Assembly (NCBI GenBank): GCA_900752195.1
Contig: CAADUJ010000003.1
Location: 1 to 64,000 of the forward strand
Direction of reading: 5' to 3'
From: an uncultured Negativicutes bacterium
GTDB lineage: Bacteria; Bacillota; Negativicutes; Veillonellales; Megasphaeraceae
DNA length: 64,000 nucleotides
Shown here in pieces: positions 32,588 through 42,035 of this stretch (position 1 is its first letter; the number at the start of each line of letters is the position of its first letter). The position numbers and the translations under genes were made by a program. The notes beneath the pieces are model-generated. The model was not told the DNA's origin. It saw only the letters and a program-made list of their open reading frames with translations, and searched no databases.

Positions 32588-34474
32588 ATGCCAAATGAAC
32601 AGAACCAGATGAAGAAGAGATACCGTGTCTGCCTTCTCGCCTACAGTCGTGTAGCCCATGTGGCAAGGGAGGTAGTCCGTGAACTGGCAGACAGTGACAT
32701 TGAATACATCATCCTTGAATCGGGACTGGCAGACGAACAGGCTGCCTGTGTAGAAGAAGCACGGCGGCTGGGATGTGAAGTCTTTATAGCCGGCCCGGCC
32801 GGAGCGGCGCTGTTTGCCAGCCGCTACAGTTATCCGGTTATTTCTTTCCAGGTGAGTGACATGGATTACCTGAATGCCATACGCAAGGCTCTCCATCAGG
32901 GACACCATCGTATTGGTATCATGCATTACCGCTATGCACCACCGCTTAATCTGGAAAAATATGAGTATTTGATGCAGACAGAACTTACGGAATTAGTCTA
33001 TGATGAAATTCCCCAGGTTTACGAAATAGCGAAAAAGACGGTCTGTGATGTTCTTATTGGTCCTGTAGTCGTACAGGATGCAGCTGATGCGGCGGGAAAA
33101 GATTCATTACTCATTTATGCAGGGAAGGAAGCTATCCGCGATGCCTGTCTTAAGGCGGGAGACCTCATTAAAAAAATGTACGATACTAGGCGTAGCCGCA
33201 TCATTGCCGAATCGGTACTGAACACAACCCAGATGGGTATTGTTGTGACTGATACGGATGGCGTGATAGAGTTTTTTAACAGGACGATGCAGAACTATAC
33301 CGGACTGGGCCTGCATCAGGTAAGCGGCAGGCCGCTCAGGGATATTTTTTCCAACGTTCCCATAGATTCGTTTCTGAAAAGCGGATATAATCAGCATGAC
33401 AGTTATCATCTGATTAACTCTACTATGATGCGTTGTGTATTCCGCCGTATTGTCGTCGGCCTCCACGAAGGCGGCGTACTGCTTACATTTCATCCGAATC
33501 CGCATAATAGAAAAAAGGACCGGCAGCATCCTGTGTATGCCGTTGCGCCGGTATATAAACTGGAAAAGGTTACAGCGTTATCAAAAATAATGAGCCATAT
33601 TGTACGCCTGTGTCGTCAGATTTCTCCTGTAGAATACGCGACGGCCCTGGTTGGTCCGCCTGGGTGTGGCCGGGAAGAACTGGCCCATTGCCTGCATAAT
33701 GCGTCAGGCCGGGCCAATGGGCCTTGTATTACTATTGACTGCGCTACTATTATCGATGATCGGGCTGTAGAAACCTTGTACGGATATAGTCATGGAAAGA
33801 ATAAGACAGATGGATTATTGCTGACCGCTTCCGGCGGAAGCGTCATCCTTAAACATCCCGGTCTGGCAGGTCCACATCTTCAGGCTGTCTTGCAGGAGGC
33901 TCTTACAGTCCGTCAGTTTTTCCGCCCTGGTATGGAGGCTCCGGTGACACTGGACCTTATGTTTTATACTGTCGTTACGGAAGAGGAATTCCATCATCTG
34001 CCTGCAGGATTCCGTCGCCTCTTATCTATTCTCATGATCACCGTCCCGCCTCTACACGACCGTAAAGAAGATATCTGCCCTCTTTTTTCAAATTACGTCC
34101 GCCAGCAGATGCCTGGAAGCCGAAGCAGTATGGTAAATGAAGCAATGGAACAGGTACTTACGACGTACAGCTGGCCAGGTAATGTCGTCGAACTTCGGGC
34201 AGTCAGTACCCGCTATGCAGTCCTTCTGAAAAAGGCATCCAGTCATACGGCCCGTTACCGGTATCATATTCTGCTGGAAGCGATAGGAGAAGATTTGCTG
34301 GAATCGGATATTTTTTCACAATACCCTGTCCTTTGCCAGCGCCCGGTAGAACAGGTTTCCTCTTTTCAGGGGGCAGTACAGGGACTGCGCGCTATCTTTG
34401 ATGAAACGTATGAAGAGACGGCGGCAAGGCTTCATATGAGCCGTACAACGTTGTGGAGACTCCTGCATAAATAA
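32588..34474 (+). CDS. PrpR-type regulator with degenerate sigma-54 activator domain
   Basis: 628 residues. Residues 1-190 form a PrpR_N sensor domain, about 205-300 a PAS domain (NTTQMGIVVTDTDGVIEFFN), about 335-545 a sigma-54-activator-like AAA+ module, and the end a Fis-type helix-turn-helix (YEETAARLHMSRTTLWRLL). The AAA+ module is broken where it matters: Walker A reads GPPGCGRE without the lysine, the GAFTGA loop is replaced by YGYSHGKNKTDG, and Walker B reads SVILKHPG without the acidic pair. PPLHDRKEDICPL and YSWPGNVVELRAV remain. It should not remodel sigma-54 holoenzyme and probably acts as an ordinary effector-controlled DNA-binding protein. AAAAGG about ten bases upstream selects ATG 32588 over ATG 32579. 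Divergent from the aconitase operon, its likely target. Confidence 0.87.
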   Translation: MPNEQNQMKKRYRVCLLAYSRVAHVAREVVRELADSDIEYIILESGLADEQAACVEEARRLGCEVFIAGPAGAALFASRYSYPVISFQVSDMDYLNAIRKALHQGHHRIGIMHYRYAPPLNLEKYEYLMQTELTELVYDEIPQVYEIAKKTVCDVLIGPVVVQDAADAAGKDSLLIYAGKEAIRDACLKAGDLIKKMYDTRRSRIIAESVLNTTQMGIVVTDTDGVIEFFNRTMQNYTGLGLHQVSGRPLRDIFSNVPIDSFLKSGYNQHDSYHLINSTMMRCVFRRIVVGLHEGGVLLTFHPNPHNRKKDRQHPVYAVAPVYKLEKVTALSKIMSHIVRLCRQISPVEYATALVGPPGCGREELAHCLHNASGRANGPCITIDCATIIDDRAVETLYGYSHGKNKTDGLLLTASGGSVILKHPGLAGPHLQAVLQEALTVRQFFRPGMEAPVTLDLMFYTVVTEEEFHHLPAGFRRLLSILMITVPPLHDRKEDICPLFSNYVRQQMPGSRSSMVNEAMEQVLTTYSWPGNVVELRAVSTRYAVLLKKASSHTARYRYHILLEAIGEDLLESDIFSQYPVLCQRPVEQVSSFQGAVQGLRAIFDETYEETAARLHMSRTTLWRLLHK

Positions 34475-34476
34475 TT

Positions 34477-34530
34477 AAAATACCTGTCTGGATTCGGGTA
34501 CTGATTTCTATCAATCCGGACAGGTATTTT
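34477..34530. terminator. bidirectional terminator between regulator and CoA-transferase
   Basis: AAAATACCTGTCTGGATT (34477-34494) pairs with AATCCGGACAGGTATTTT (34513-34530), one mismatch. Confidence 0.92.
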
Positions 34531-34533
34531 TTG

Positions 34534-35739
34534 TCATATAATGTGGTCTTCTTTTAGTTGTTTCAATTTAGCGGTATCGTAGTCTAATAATTTTTTTAAA
34601 TATTCCTGGGTGTTCTCCCCTAATTCGGGAGCAGCCGTATACTCGCCTGTATGACCGTTGGTGAACTTAAAGACAGAACCGGTGAGATGCATCGTTCCTA
34701 TTTTAGGATTTTCTACCTCTACAAACATATGACGATTACCAACGATATGTGGATCGTGGGCAATTCGTGCAATATCGAATACGACACAGGCCGGACAGCC
34801 ATGGTCGTTCAACATACGGACGACGTCATCGGCTTTTTTATCGGAAGCCCAGTCCTCTATCAATTGCTTAATGATGACATGGTGATTCAGACGGGATTCG
34901 TTTGTCTGAAAACGGGGGTCATCCAGGAGGTCAGTACGGCCAAGCACATTGAGAACAATATGAAATAATTTGTCATTTCCGCAGGCAATGACAAAGGTTT
35001 GATCCTCAGCTTTAAACGTATCATAAGGGTAAGCGGCATCGTACATGTTACCTTTTCGTTCCGGCACTTTACCGGTAGTAAAATACCATTGGGGAAGAAA
35101 ATCCAGGGCAGATACGACAGAATCGACCAGGGCGATATCCACTTTATCTCCCCTGCCCGTCTGCTGACGGCGGATGTAAGCACTGAGAATACCGATAGTC
35201 AGATTCAGTCCGCTCAGAATATCTGCCATTGCCGGACCCGTACGGGTTGGTTCACCACCAGGCCAGCCGGTCGTACTCATGAGGCCGCCCACTGCCTGGC
35301 CGATGATGTCGTAACCGGGCAATTGAGAATAAGGCCCGGTATGGCCGAAACCGGATACGGCGCCGTAAATCAGGCCGGGGTGGATTTTTTCCAGATCTTT
35401 ATATCCAAGTCCCATTTTTTCCATGACGCCGGGGCGGAAATTTTCTAATAAAATATCGAAGTGGGGCAGAATTTTTTTGAAGATGGTTCGTCCCTTTTCC
35501 GTTTTCAGATTAATCGTAATGGATTTTTTATTGCGATTAAAAAGCTGGTACAACATAGACTCGCCTTTTTGAAAAGGCGGATAGTACCGGGCATCATCGC
35601 CACGGCCGGGAACTTCCAGTTTGACGACTTCTGCTCCCATATCGGCCAGCATCATGCTGCAGTAGGGACCGGCAATGACACGGGTCATATCTAAGACTTT
35701 TAATCCAGTTAAAATAGTAGAGACATTTTTATCAGCCAT
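34534..35739 (-). CDS. class III (CaiB/BaiF) CoA-transferase
   Basis: 401 residues. Family landmarks: LTGLKVLDMTRVIAGPYCSMMLADMGAEVVKLE (read as two blocks, LKVLDMTRVIAGP and LADMGAEVVKLE), RNKKSITINLK, LLENFRPGVMEKMGLGY, GFGHTGPYSQLPGYD with the catalytic Asp of the YDxxxQA motif in GYDIIGQAVGG. It transfers CoA between carboxylic acids such as formyl, carnitine, mesaconyl/citramalyl or succinyl derivatives; the acid here is unknown. GAGGTAAAAAA precedes ATG 35739; the longer frame to 35787 runs through a hairpin. Lies downstream of nothing on its strand except nifJ, which is upstream-transcribed toward it with a hairpin in between. Confidence 0.9.
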   Translation of the reverse strand: MADKNVSTILTGLKVLDMTRVIAGPYCSMMLADMGAEVVKLEVPGRGDDARYYPPFQKGESMLYQLFNRNKKSITINLKTEKGRTIFKKILPHFDILLENFRPGVMEKMGLGYKDLEKIHPGLIYGAVSGFGHTGPYSQLPGYDIIGQAVGGLMSTTGWPGGEPTRTGPAMADILSGLNLTIGILSAYIRRQQTGRGDKVDIALVDSVVSALDFLPQWYFTTGKVPERKGNMYDAAYPYDTFKAEDQTFVIACGNDKLFHIVLNVLGRTDLLDDPRFQTNESRLNHHVIIKQLIEDWASDKKADDVVRMLNDHGCPACVVFDIARIAHDPHIVGNRHMFVEVENPKIGTMHLTGSVFKFTNGHTGEYTAAPELGENTQEYLKKLLDYDTAKLKQLKEDHII

Positions 35740-35764
35740 TTTTTTTACCTCAGCAAATTGTGTT

Positions 35765-35810
35765 AAAAGCAGCTTTTTCTCCGGCATTTCTCCAGAGAGA
35801 AAGCTGCTTT
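35765..35810 (-). terminator. hairpin between nifJ and the CoA-transferase
   Basis: AAAAGCAGCTTT (35765-35776) pairs with AAAGCTGCTTT (35800-35810). T-run on the minus strand is short, so some read-through from nifJ is likely. Confidence 0.6.
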
Positions 35811-35824
35811 CAAATCAGGATATA

Positions 35825-38800
35825 CTACTGTTCTTCAGCCATTTTCTTATAAATCTGATATTTTTCCTTTGAAAATTCTTCAGCCCGTGTGAAGAGTTCT
35901 TCTGCCGTTTCCGGGAAGGTACGGACGAGAGAAGCGTATCGGTTTTCTCCCATGAGGAAGTCCCGGAATGAGGCTTTTGGCTCCTTTGAATCCAGGGTAA
36001 ACGGGTTTTTGCCCTGTTTTCTCAGATCCGGGTTGTACCGGTATAAATGCCAATACCCGCATTCGACGGCTTTCTTCATTTCAATCTGAGCGGTTCCCAT
36101 ACCTTTTTTGAGTCCATGGTTGATACATGGCGCATAGGCGATAATCAGGCTGGGACCTTTATAAGCTTCCGCTTCTTTGATGGCCTTCATGAGTTGATTG
36201 GAATCGGCCCCCATGGCTACCTGGGCGACGTAAATATGACCATAGGTCATGGAAATACGGCCGAGATCTTTTTTGTTTATCCGCCGGCCGGCAGCCGCAA
36301 ATTGAGCGACAGCACCGAGAGGGGTCGCTTTTGATGACTGACCACCTGTATTGGAATACACTTCTGTATCGACGAGCATGACATTGATATCGATATCCAT
36401 AGCCAGTACATGATCGAGACCGCCATAGCCAATGTCATATCCCCATCCGTCGCCACCATACATCCAGATAGATTTTTTAGTAAGATGTTCTCTGCGGGAC
36501 AGAATATAATCGCCCAGCTCACGGGCACAGCCTTGTAATTCTGCATGGCTCAGTGCATTTGCAAAGGCATTGCTTACTTCCGTAGTGATATTTCCTTCAT
36601 CAGCGGTACCGATAGAATCGAGCCATTTTTCTCCGGCATCCTTTACTTCCTGATTATCAGTCAGGGAGAGGAGTTCATGAGTGTGCAATATGAGGTCTTC
36701 CCGCTGCTGTTGAGTGGAAAGGACCATGCCGAGTCCAAATTCTGCATTATCTTCAAAGAGAGAATTGGACCAGGCCGGTCCATGACCCTTGCTGTTTTTC
36801 GTGTATGCCAGGCTGGGAATCATGGCGCCCCAGGCCTGGGTACAGCCTGTCGCATTTGCGATGAGCATACGGGGACCAAATATCTGGGTCAGGACTTTCA
36901 TGTAACTGGTCTCGGCACAGCCGGCACAGGCACCGGAAAATTCGAGGAGCGGACGCTGGAACTGGCTGCCTTTTACGGAAAACATATCAACATCTGTCTG
37001 TTTTGCAGAAAGTGTCTGGGCGTAACTCCAGTTCTCGTTTTCCGCACGTTGCGTTTCAAGTGGTTCCATTGAAAGCGCTTCTGCCGGACAGATATTTGCA
37101 CAGCTTCCACAGCCATAGCAGTCCAGTGGTGAAACCTGTATACGGAATTCATAGCGGTCAAGATTTTTACCGATGGCTTTTTTCGTTTCAAATGATTCCG
37201 GAGCTGCCATTTTTTCTTCTTTATCAATCAGATATGGGCGGATGCAGGCATGAGGGCAGACAAGAGAACAACGATTGCACTGTACGCATTTTGTGGCATC
37301 CCATTTGGGAACGCTGACGGCAATGCCGCGTTTTTCATATTGTGTCGATCCGACAGGGAAAGAGCCATCCGCGTAGGGAAGAAATTCACTGACCGGTACA
37401 TCGTCGCCTTTCTGGGCATTACAAGGGACGATGATTTTTTTGATGAAATCGGGAAGATCATCCTGCGTCTGCGGAACATCGGCAGGAAGATCAGCCCATG
37501 CTGCCGGTACAGAAACTTCATGGATATCAGAAATACCACGGTCAACAGCGGCCTGGTTCATGGAGACGATTTTTTCCCCTTTGGCACCATAAGTCTTCTG
37601 GATAGCTTCTTTCATATAGCGGACTGCATCATCTATAGGAAGGATATTGGATAATTTGAAGAAAGCCGCTTGTAATACCGTGTTGGTACGGCTGCCACCG
37701 AGTCCGATTTCAATGGCGATTTTGGTGGCATCAATGGTATAGAAACGGACATGTTTTTGTGCAATCTGGCGTTTTACATTATTGGAAAGAGCCCGATCCA
37801 GTTCGTCATCAGACCAGTTGCAGTTCAGGAGAAAAATGCCGTTATCCCTGACTTCGCTGACAATATCATAGGAACTCATATAGGCCTGTTTATGGCAGGC
37901 AAGGAAATCAGCCTGTTTGATGTAATACGCCGAACGGATGGAATTGTGACCGAAACGAAGATGGGATTTGGTGACACCACCGGATTTTTTGGCATCGTAC
38001 TCAAAGTATGCCTGAACGTACATATCCGTATTATCACCGATGATTTTTATGGAGTTCTTGTTGGCACCGACCGTACCGTCAGAGCCGAAGCCCCAGAATT
38101 TGCAGTTGACTGTATTTTTCGTATGAACATCGATGGGGATATCCGGCAGGGATAAATGAGTTACATCATCCGTAATGCCTAATGTGAAATGACGTTTAGG
38201 TGCAGCGCTGATCATATTCTGGTATACCGCATGAATAGAGGCAGGAGGTACATCTTTACCGGAAATGCCATACCGGCAGGCATAGGTGGGAATATTTTTG
38301 TCAGCATCACGCAATGCCGTGCATACGTCTTCAAAAAGTGGTTCTCCCAAAGCTCCGGCTTCTTTCGTGCGGTCCATGACGGTAATGGCTTTGGCTGTTT
38401 CTGGAAGGACAGACAGGAAATGATGGAGTGAGAAAGGTCTGTACAGATGCACCTGAATATATCCTGCTTTGATTCCCTGTTCATTAAGGACATCTACTGT
38501 CTCCTGAACCGTGCCTGTAACCGATCCCATGGCAATCGTGATATATTCTGCATCGGGAGCACCGTAATAGTCGAACAGATGATAAGAACGGCCGGTCAGT
38601 GCAGAAATCTTATCCATATATTCCTGTACTATGTCTGGCATATTGTCATACCAGATATTGCTGGCTTCCCGGCTCTGGAAGAACAAGTCTCCGTTGATAC
38701 CAAGACTGTGCATTGTTGGATGTTCCGGATTTAGCCCTGTATGCTTGAACTGGAATAAGGCCTTTTCATCGATGAGCGATTTCAGTACTGATTCTGGCAA

Positions 38801-39358
38801 CACTTTAATTTTCTGGATTTCATGAGAGGTACGGAATCCATCGAAGAAATGGAGAAATGGCACACGTCCTTTAATGGTTGAAAGGTGTGCTATTGCGGAA
38901 AGATCAGCGGCTTCCTGCACACTGGCGCTGCAAAGCATGGCCCATCCCGTATTGCGGCATCCCATGACGTCTGAATGATCCCCGCAGATAGAAATTCCGT
39001 TGCTGCCGACCGTCCGGGCGGCTACATGGAGGACGACTGGTTTTAACTGGCCTGCCAGCCGGTGCATGACAGGAATCATCAGCATCAGTCCCTGGGATGC
39101 CGTATAAGATGAACAGAGGCTGCCTGCTTCGGAAGCACCGTGTACAGCACCGATTGCGCCGGCTTCTGATTGCATTTCTACGAGTTTTACTTTTTGACCC
39201 CATAGATTTTTACGTCCATGTGCGGCCCAGGCATCGACATGTTCTGCCATCGTAGAAGAAGGTGTAATAGGATAAATAGCAGCGACATCGGTAAACGCAT
39301 AGGATACATCTGCTGCGGCTTCATTGCCATCTACGGTTTTAATGATTTGCTCAATCAT
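35825..39358 (-). CDS. nifJ: pyruvate:ferredoxin (flavodoxin) oxidoreductase
   Basis: 1177 residues, the normal single-chain length. N-terminal pyrimidine-binding domain (MIEQIIKTVDGNEAAADVSYAFTDVAAIYPITPSS; short form TDVAAIYPITPSS), a central gamma domain, two 4Fe-4S motifs (CVQCNRCSLVCPHAC and CYGCGSCANICPAEAL, about 690-765), an additional cluster cysteine in GACAGCAETSY and a C-terminal TPP domain with GGDGWGYDIGYGGLDH and DTEVYSNTGGQ. Oxidises pyruvate and CoA to acetyl-CoA, CO2 and reduced ferredoxin or flavodoxin; oxygen-sensitive and central in anaerobes. Fed here by malic enzyme and the aldolase neighbours. AGGAGGAATACCG precedes ATG 39358. Confidence 0.98.
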   Translation of the reverse strand: MIEQIIKTVDGNEAAADVSYAFTDVAAIYPITPSSTMAEHVDAWAAHGRKNLWGQKVKLVEMQSEAGAIGAVHGASEAGSLCSSYTASQGLMLMIPVMHRLAGQLKPVVLHVAARTVGSNGISICGDHSDVMGCRNTGWAMLCSASVQEAADLSAIAHLSTIKGRVPFLHFFDGFRTSHEIQKIKVLPESVLKSLIDEKALFQFKHTGLNPEHPTMHSLGINGDLFFQSREASNIWYDNMPDIVQEYMDKISALTGRSYHLFDYYGAPDAEYITIAMGSVTGTVQETVDVLNEQGIKAGYIQVHLYRPFSLHHFLSVLPETAKAITVMDRTKEAGALGEPLFEDVCTALRDADKNIPTYACRYGISGKDVPPASIHAVYQNMISAAPKRHFTLGITDDVTHLSLPDIPIDVHTKNTVNCKFWGFGSDGTVGANKNSIKIIGDNTDMYVQAYFEYDAKKSGGVTKSHLRFGHNSIRSAYYIKQADFLACHKQAYMSSYDIVSEVRDNGIFLLNCNWSDDELDRALSNNVKRQIAQKHVRFYTIDATKIAIEIGLGGSRTNTVLQAAFFKLSNILPIDDAVRYMKEAIQKTYGAKGEKIVSMNQAAVDRGISDIHEVSVPAAWADLPADVPQTQDDLPDFIKKIIVPCNAQKGDDVPVSEFLPYADGSFPVGSTQYEKRGIAVSVPKWDATKCVQCNRCSLVCPHACIRPYLIDKEEKMAAPESFETKKAIGKNLDRYEFRIQVSPLDCYGCGSCANICPAEALSMEPLETQRAENENWSYAQTLSAKQTDVDMFSVKGSQFQRPLLEFSGACAGCAETSYMKVLTQIFGPRMLIANATGCTQAWGAMIPSLAYTKNSKGHGPAWSNSLFEDNAEFGLGMVLSTQQQREDLILHTHELLSLTDNQEVKDAGEKWLDSIGTADEGNITTEVSNAFANALSHAELQGCARELGDYILSRREHLTKKSIWMYGGDGWGYDIGYGGLDHVLAMDIDINVMLVDTEVYSNTGGQSSKATPLGAVAQFAAAGRRINKKDLGRISMTYGHIYVAQVAMGADSNQLMKAIKEAEAYKGPSLIIAYAPCINHGLKKGMGTAQIEMKKAVECGYWHLYRYNPDLRKQGKNPFTLDSKEPKASFRDFLMGENRYASLVRTFPETAEELFTRAEEFSKEKYQIYKKMAEEQ

Positions 39359-39467
39359 ACGGTATTCCTCCTGTATATCTGTGAATGATTAATAAAGATT
39401 ACTTATTCAAAACTTTATATTCTGTGCACAGGTCGTATGAATACTTCACATATTCTTTACAGGATGT

Positions 39468-39476
39468 ATTATACCA
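39468..39476 (-). promoter_or_regulatory. extended -10 promoter of nifJ
   Basis: On the minus strand TGGTATAAT, giving a leader of about 100 bases before nifJ. Confidence 0.55.
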
Positions 39477-39550
39477 GTTATTATTTTGCCATAGATAACA
39501 CTTTTATTTTATTGCAGGCCATAGCCTCAGAATATGACAACATATTGCTA

Positions 39551-40507
39551 TTATCGTCCTATCCCCTTTCCGGCATGGGCAATCCGGCTGGACTCCTGAT
39601 GGATGATGTCTATGACGGACCGGGTCGCCTGGGAGAGATACCGTCCTTTTTTATAAGCGATGGCGACGTTCCAGTCGGGTGTGTACTGGCGCAGTGTGTA
39701 GTAACGGGGCTGGGCAGGCAGACGGCTGTATATGGACCGGCCTTGCGGGATAATCGTCGCTCCTACGCCGACAGAGGCCAGGGTGAGGGCTGTTACCATA
39801 TCGTTGGATTCCAGGACGACAGGCGGTGAAATAGCGGCTTTCCGGGTAAATTCATAAAAGTTCTGACGCAGTTTCTGCCCTTCCTTGATTACAATGAATG
39901 GCTCTTTGCCCAGCAGATGGTAATCAAAGGCAGGATACTGGGAGTAAGGGACCGGACGGGCCAGTTTTTCATAGTGCCGGGCCTGTTCTTCCGGCAGAGC
40001 CAGGAGCAATTCTTCTCGGAACAATTCTTCATAGGCCAGGCCGGCATGGAAGAACGGATGGAGCACGATAGAGAAATCAGTCCGGCCTTCGAGGGCATCT
40101 TCTTCCAGTTCCCGCGTCGTTCCTTCCGACAGCCGGATGCGGATATGAGGATAGGTTTCGTGCAACAGCGGGAATACGGCGGCCAGAATGGTGGCGCTGC
40201 GGTAATAGGAGCTGCCGATGCGTACGGTGCCGCTTACGGTCTGCTGCAGATCCTGGATACGGCTGTCCCGTTCGCGGTAGATTTCCCGCACTTTTTCTTC
40301 CGCGGCGAGATAAATCCGCCCTGCTTCTGTCAGGATGACACCACTTCCGCGGCGTTCGAACAGTGGTGTACCCATCTGTTTTTCAATCCGCCGGATAAAC
40401 TGGCTTAGTGAGGGCTGGGAAATAAATAATTTTTCCGCAGCCGCCGAAAAACTGCCCGTTTCGGCCAGTTTCGTGATATATTCCCATTCCCTTGAACTGG
40501 TATGCAT
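39551..40507 (-). CDS. LysR-family regulator beside malic enzyme
   Basis: 318 residues. Winged helix WEYITKLAETGSFSAAAEKLFISQPSLSQFIRRIE (core FSAAAEKLFISQPSLS) and a LysR substrate-binding domain. Divergent from the malic-enzyme gene with a 160-base shared control region, the usual layout for LysR and its target; it may also affect nifJ on its other side. GGGGAATACACG precedes ATG 40507. Confidence 0.92.
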   Translation of the reverse strand: MHTSSREWEYITKLAETGSFSAAAEKLFISQPSLSQFIRRIEKQMGTPLFERRGSGVILTEAGRIYLAAEEKVREIYRERDSRIQDLQQTVSGTVRIGSSYYRSATILAAVFPLLHETYPHIRIRLSEGTTRELEEDALEGRTDFSIVLHPFFHAGLAYEELFREELLLALPEEQARHYEKLARPVPYSQYPAFDYHLLGKEPFIVIKEGQKLRQNFYEFTRKAAISPPVVLESNDMVTALTLASVGVGATIIPQGRSIYSRLPAQPRYYTLRQYTPDWNVAIAYKKGRYLSQATRSVIDIIHQESSRIAHAGKGIGR

Positions 40508-40571
40508 CGTGTATTCCCCGTTTTGATGTAATATAAGTTATATATTATAAATTCTATAATTTCAAAAGACT

Positions 40572-40600
40572 TTGACTTATGGATAAATCCATTATAAGAT
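40572..40600 (+). promoter_or_regulatory. malic-enzyme promoter with operator in the spacer
   Basis: TTGACT (40572-40577), 17 bases, TAAGAT (40595-40600). The spacer holds the perfect inverted repeat ATGGAT-AA-ATCCAT (40579-40592). An AT-rich LysR-like region (TATAAATTCTATAA) lies just upstream. Confidence 0.65.
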
Positions 40601-40667
40601 AAGCATGTACATAGAACAAGGTACATATAAAAATAAGTGGTATTTTTCATACGATGAGGTGATTGCC

Positions 40668-41921
40668 GTGAATTTTGATGAAGCAGCCATGAAGGTACGT
40701 CAGGGAAAGAATGGTATTATGGAAACAATCCCGAAAGCAGCTCTGAAGAATCGTGACGATTTGAGCACGCTCTACACGCCAGGGGTAGCCCAGCCGTGTC
40801 GGGAAATCGTAAAAGATAAAGATTTGTCCTTTGATTTGACGTGCCGTGGTAACATGATTGCTGTCGTATCTGATGGGACGCGTGTGCTGGGACTGGGAGA
40901 TATTGGTCCTGAAGCGGCTATGCCTGTCATGGAAGGAAAATCCGTTTTATTTCGCGTTTTTGGGGGCGTCAATGCTGTCCCTATCTGTCTGGATACGAAA
41001 GACCCTAAGACCTTCATCGAAACGGTCAAACTCCTGCAACCGTCCTTTGCAGGGATTAATTTGGAAGATATTGCGTCGCCGAAATGTTATGAAATCGAAA
41101 ACACACTGAAAAAGGAAATGGATATCCCCGTATTCCACGACGATCAGCACGGTACGGCCATTGCTGCTCTTGCCGGTGCCATCGGTGCCTTCCGGGTTGT
41201 CAAAAAGGATATGAAGACGGCAAAAATCGTCATCAACGGCGCCGGTGCTGCCGGTGCTTCTATTGGCAGACTTCTCGTCCGCGCTGGAGCGAAACATGTC
41301 ATCATGGTCGATCGCTGTGGCGTCCTCTATGAAGGAATGGATGGATTGAATCCCGTCCAGGCTGAACTTGCGACGCTGACGAACCGAGAAAAGATTCAGG
41401 GAACATTGGCAGATGTCGTCAAAGGGGCGGATATGCTTCTCGGCGTATCAGCACCACATATTTTTACAAAGGAAATCATCCAGTCCATGCATGACGATGC
41501 CATCGTCTTTGCCATGGCCAATCCCGTACCGGAAACGGATTATGAATCGGCTAAGGCTGCCGGTGCTAAAGTCGTCGGGACAGGTCGGTCTGATTCGCCG
41601 AACCAGATCAATAATGTCCTCGTCTTCCCCGGTATTTTCCGCGGTGCCATAGCCGTCAGAGCACGCCACATCAACGAAAACATGAAGGTCGCTGCTGCTC
41701 GTGCCATTGCGGCCCTCATCGATGATACAGACCTTTCTGAAGAATATGTCATTCCCGATGCATTTGATGAACGGGTAGCGCCGGCTGTAGCGGCCGCTGT
41801 TGCCAAGGAAGCCATGGAAACGGGAGAAGCCCGCATTACGAGAGATCCCGAAGATATTCGTCGGGAAGCCCAAAAAGATATAGCTGCATTCCATCAGCAT
41901 ATGGATGTGCTCTTTCGATAA
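40668..41921 (+). CDS. malic enzyme (malate dehydrogenase, oxaloacetate-decarboxylating)
   Basis: 417 residues. Short bacterial malic enzyme with LSTLYTPGVAQPCREI (catalytic Tyr region), GDIGPEAAMPVMEGK, HDDQHGTAIAALAG for the metal and the NAD(P) motif INGAGAAGASIGRLL. Converts malate to pyruvate and CO2, feeding the adjacent PFOR. The start is GTG 40668 with GAGGTGA seven bases upstream; the longer frame from 40605 begins inside the predicted leader. Regulated probably by the divergent LysR. Confidence 0.94.
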   Translation: MNFDEAAMKVRQGKNGIMETIPKAALKNRDDLSTLYTPGVAQPCREIVKDKDLSFDLTCRGNMIAVVSDGTRVLGLGDIGPEAAMPVMEGKSVLFRVFGGVNAVPICLDTKDPKTFIETVKLLQPSFAGINLEDIASPKCYEIENTLKKEMDIPVFHDDQHGTAIAALAGAIGAFRVVKKDMKTAKIVINGAGAAGASIGRLLVRAGAKHVIMVDRCGVLYEGMDGLNPVQAELATLTNREKIQGTLADVVKGADMLLGVSAPHIFTKEIIQSMHDDAIVFAMANPVPETDYESAKAAGAKVVGTGRSDSPNQINNVLVFPGIFRGAIAVRARHINENMKVAAARAIAALIDDTDLSEEYVIPDAFDERVAPAVAAAVAKEAMETGEARITRDPEDIRREAQKDIAAFHQHMDVLFR

Positions 41922-41966
41922 GGCGTTATACAGAAAACAGTGTGTATAGAACGCCGGTAATACACG

Positions 41967-42012
41967 AAAAAGGTGCTGTAGCAATGATACGCTTGCTGCA
42001 ACACCTTTTTTT
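41967..42012. terminator. bidirectional terminator after malic enzyme
   Basis: AAAAAGGTGCTGTAGCAA (41967-41984) pairs with TTGCTGCAACACCTTTTT, two imperfect pairs, T-run on plus and A-run on minus. Confidence 0.85.
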
Positions 42013-42035
42013 AATCCCCCGGTAGCACATTTCTG

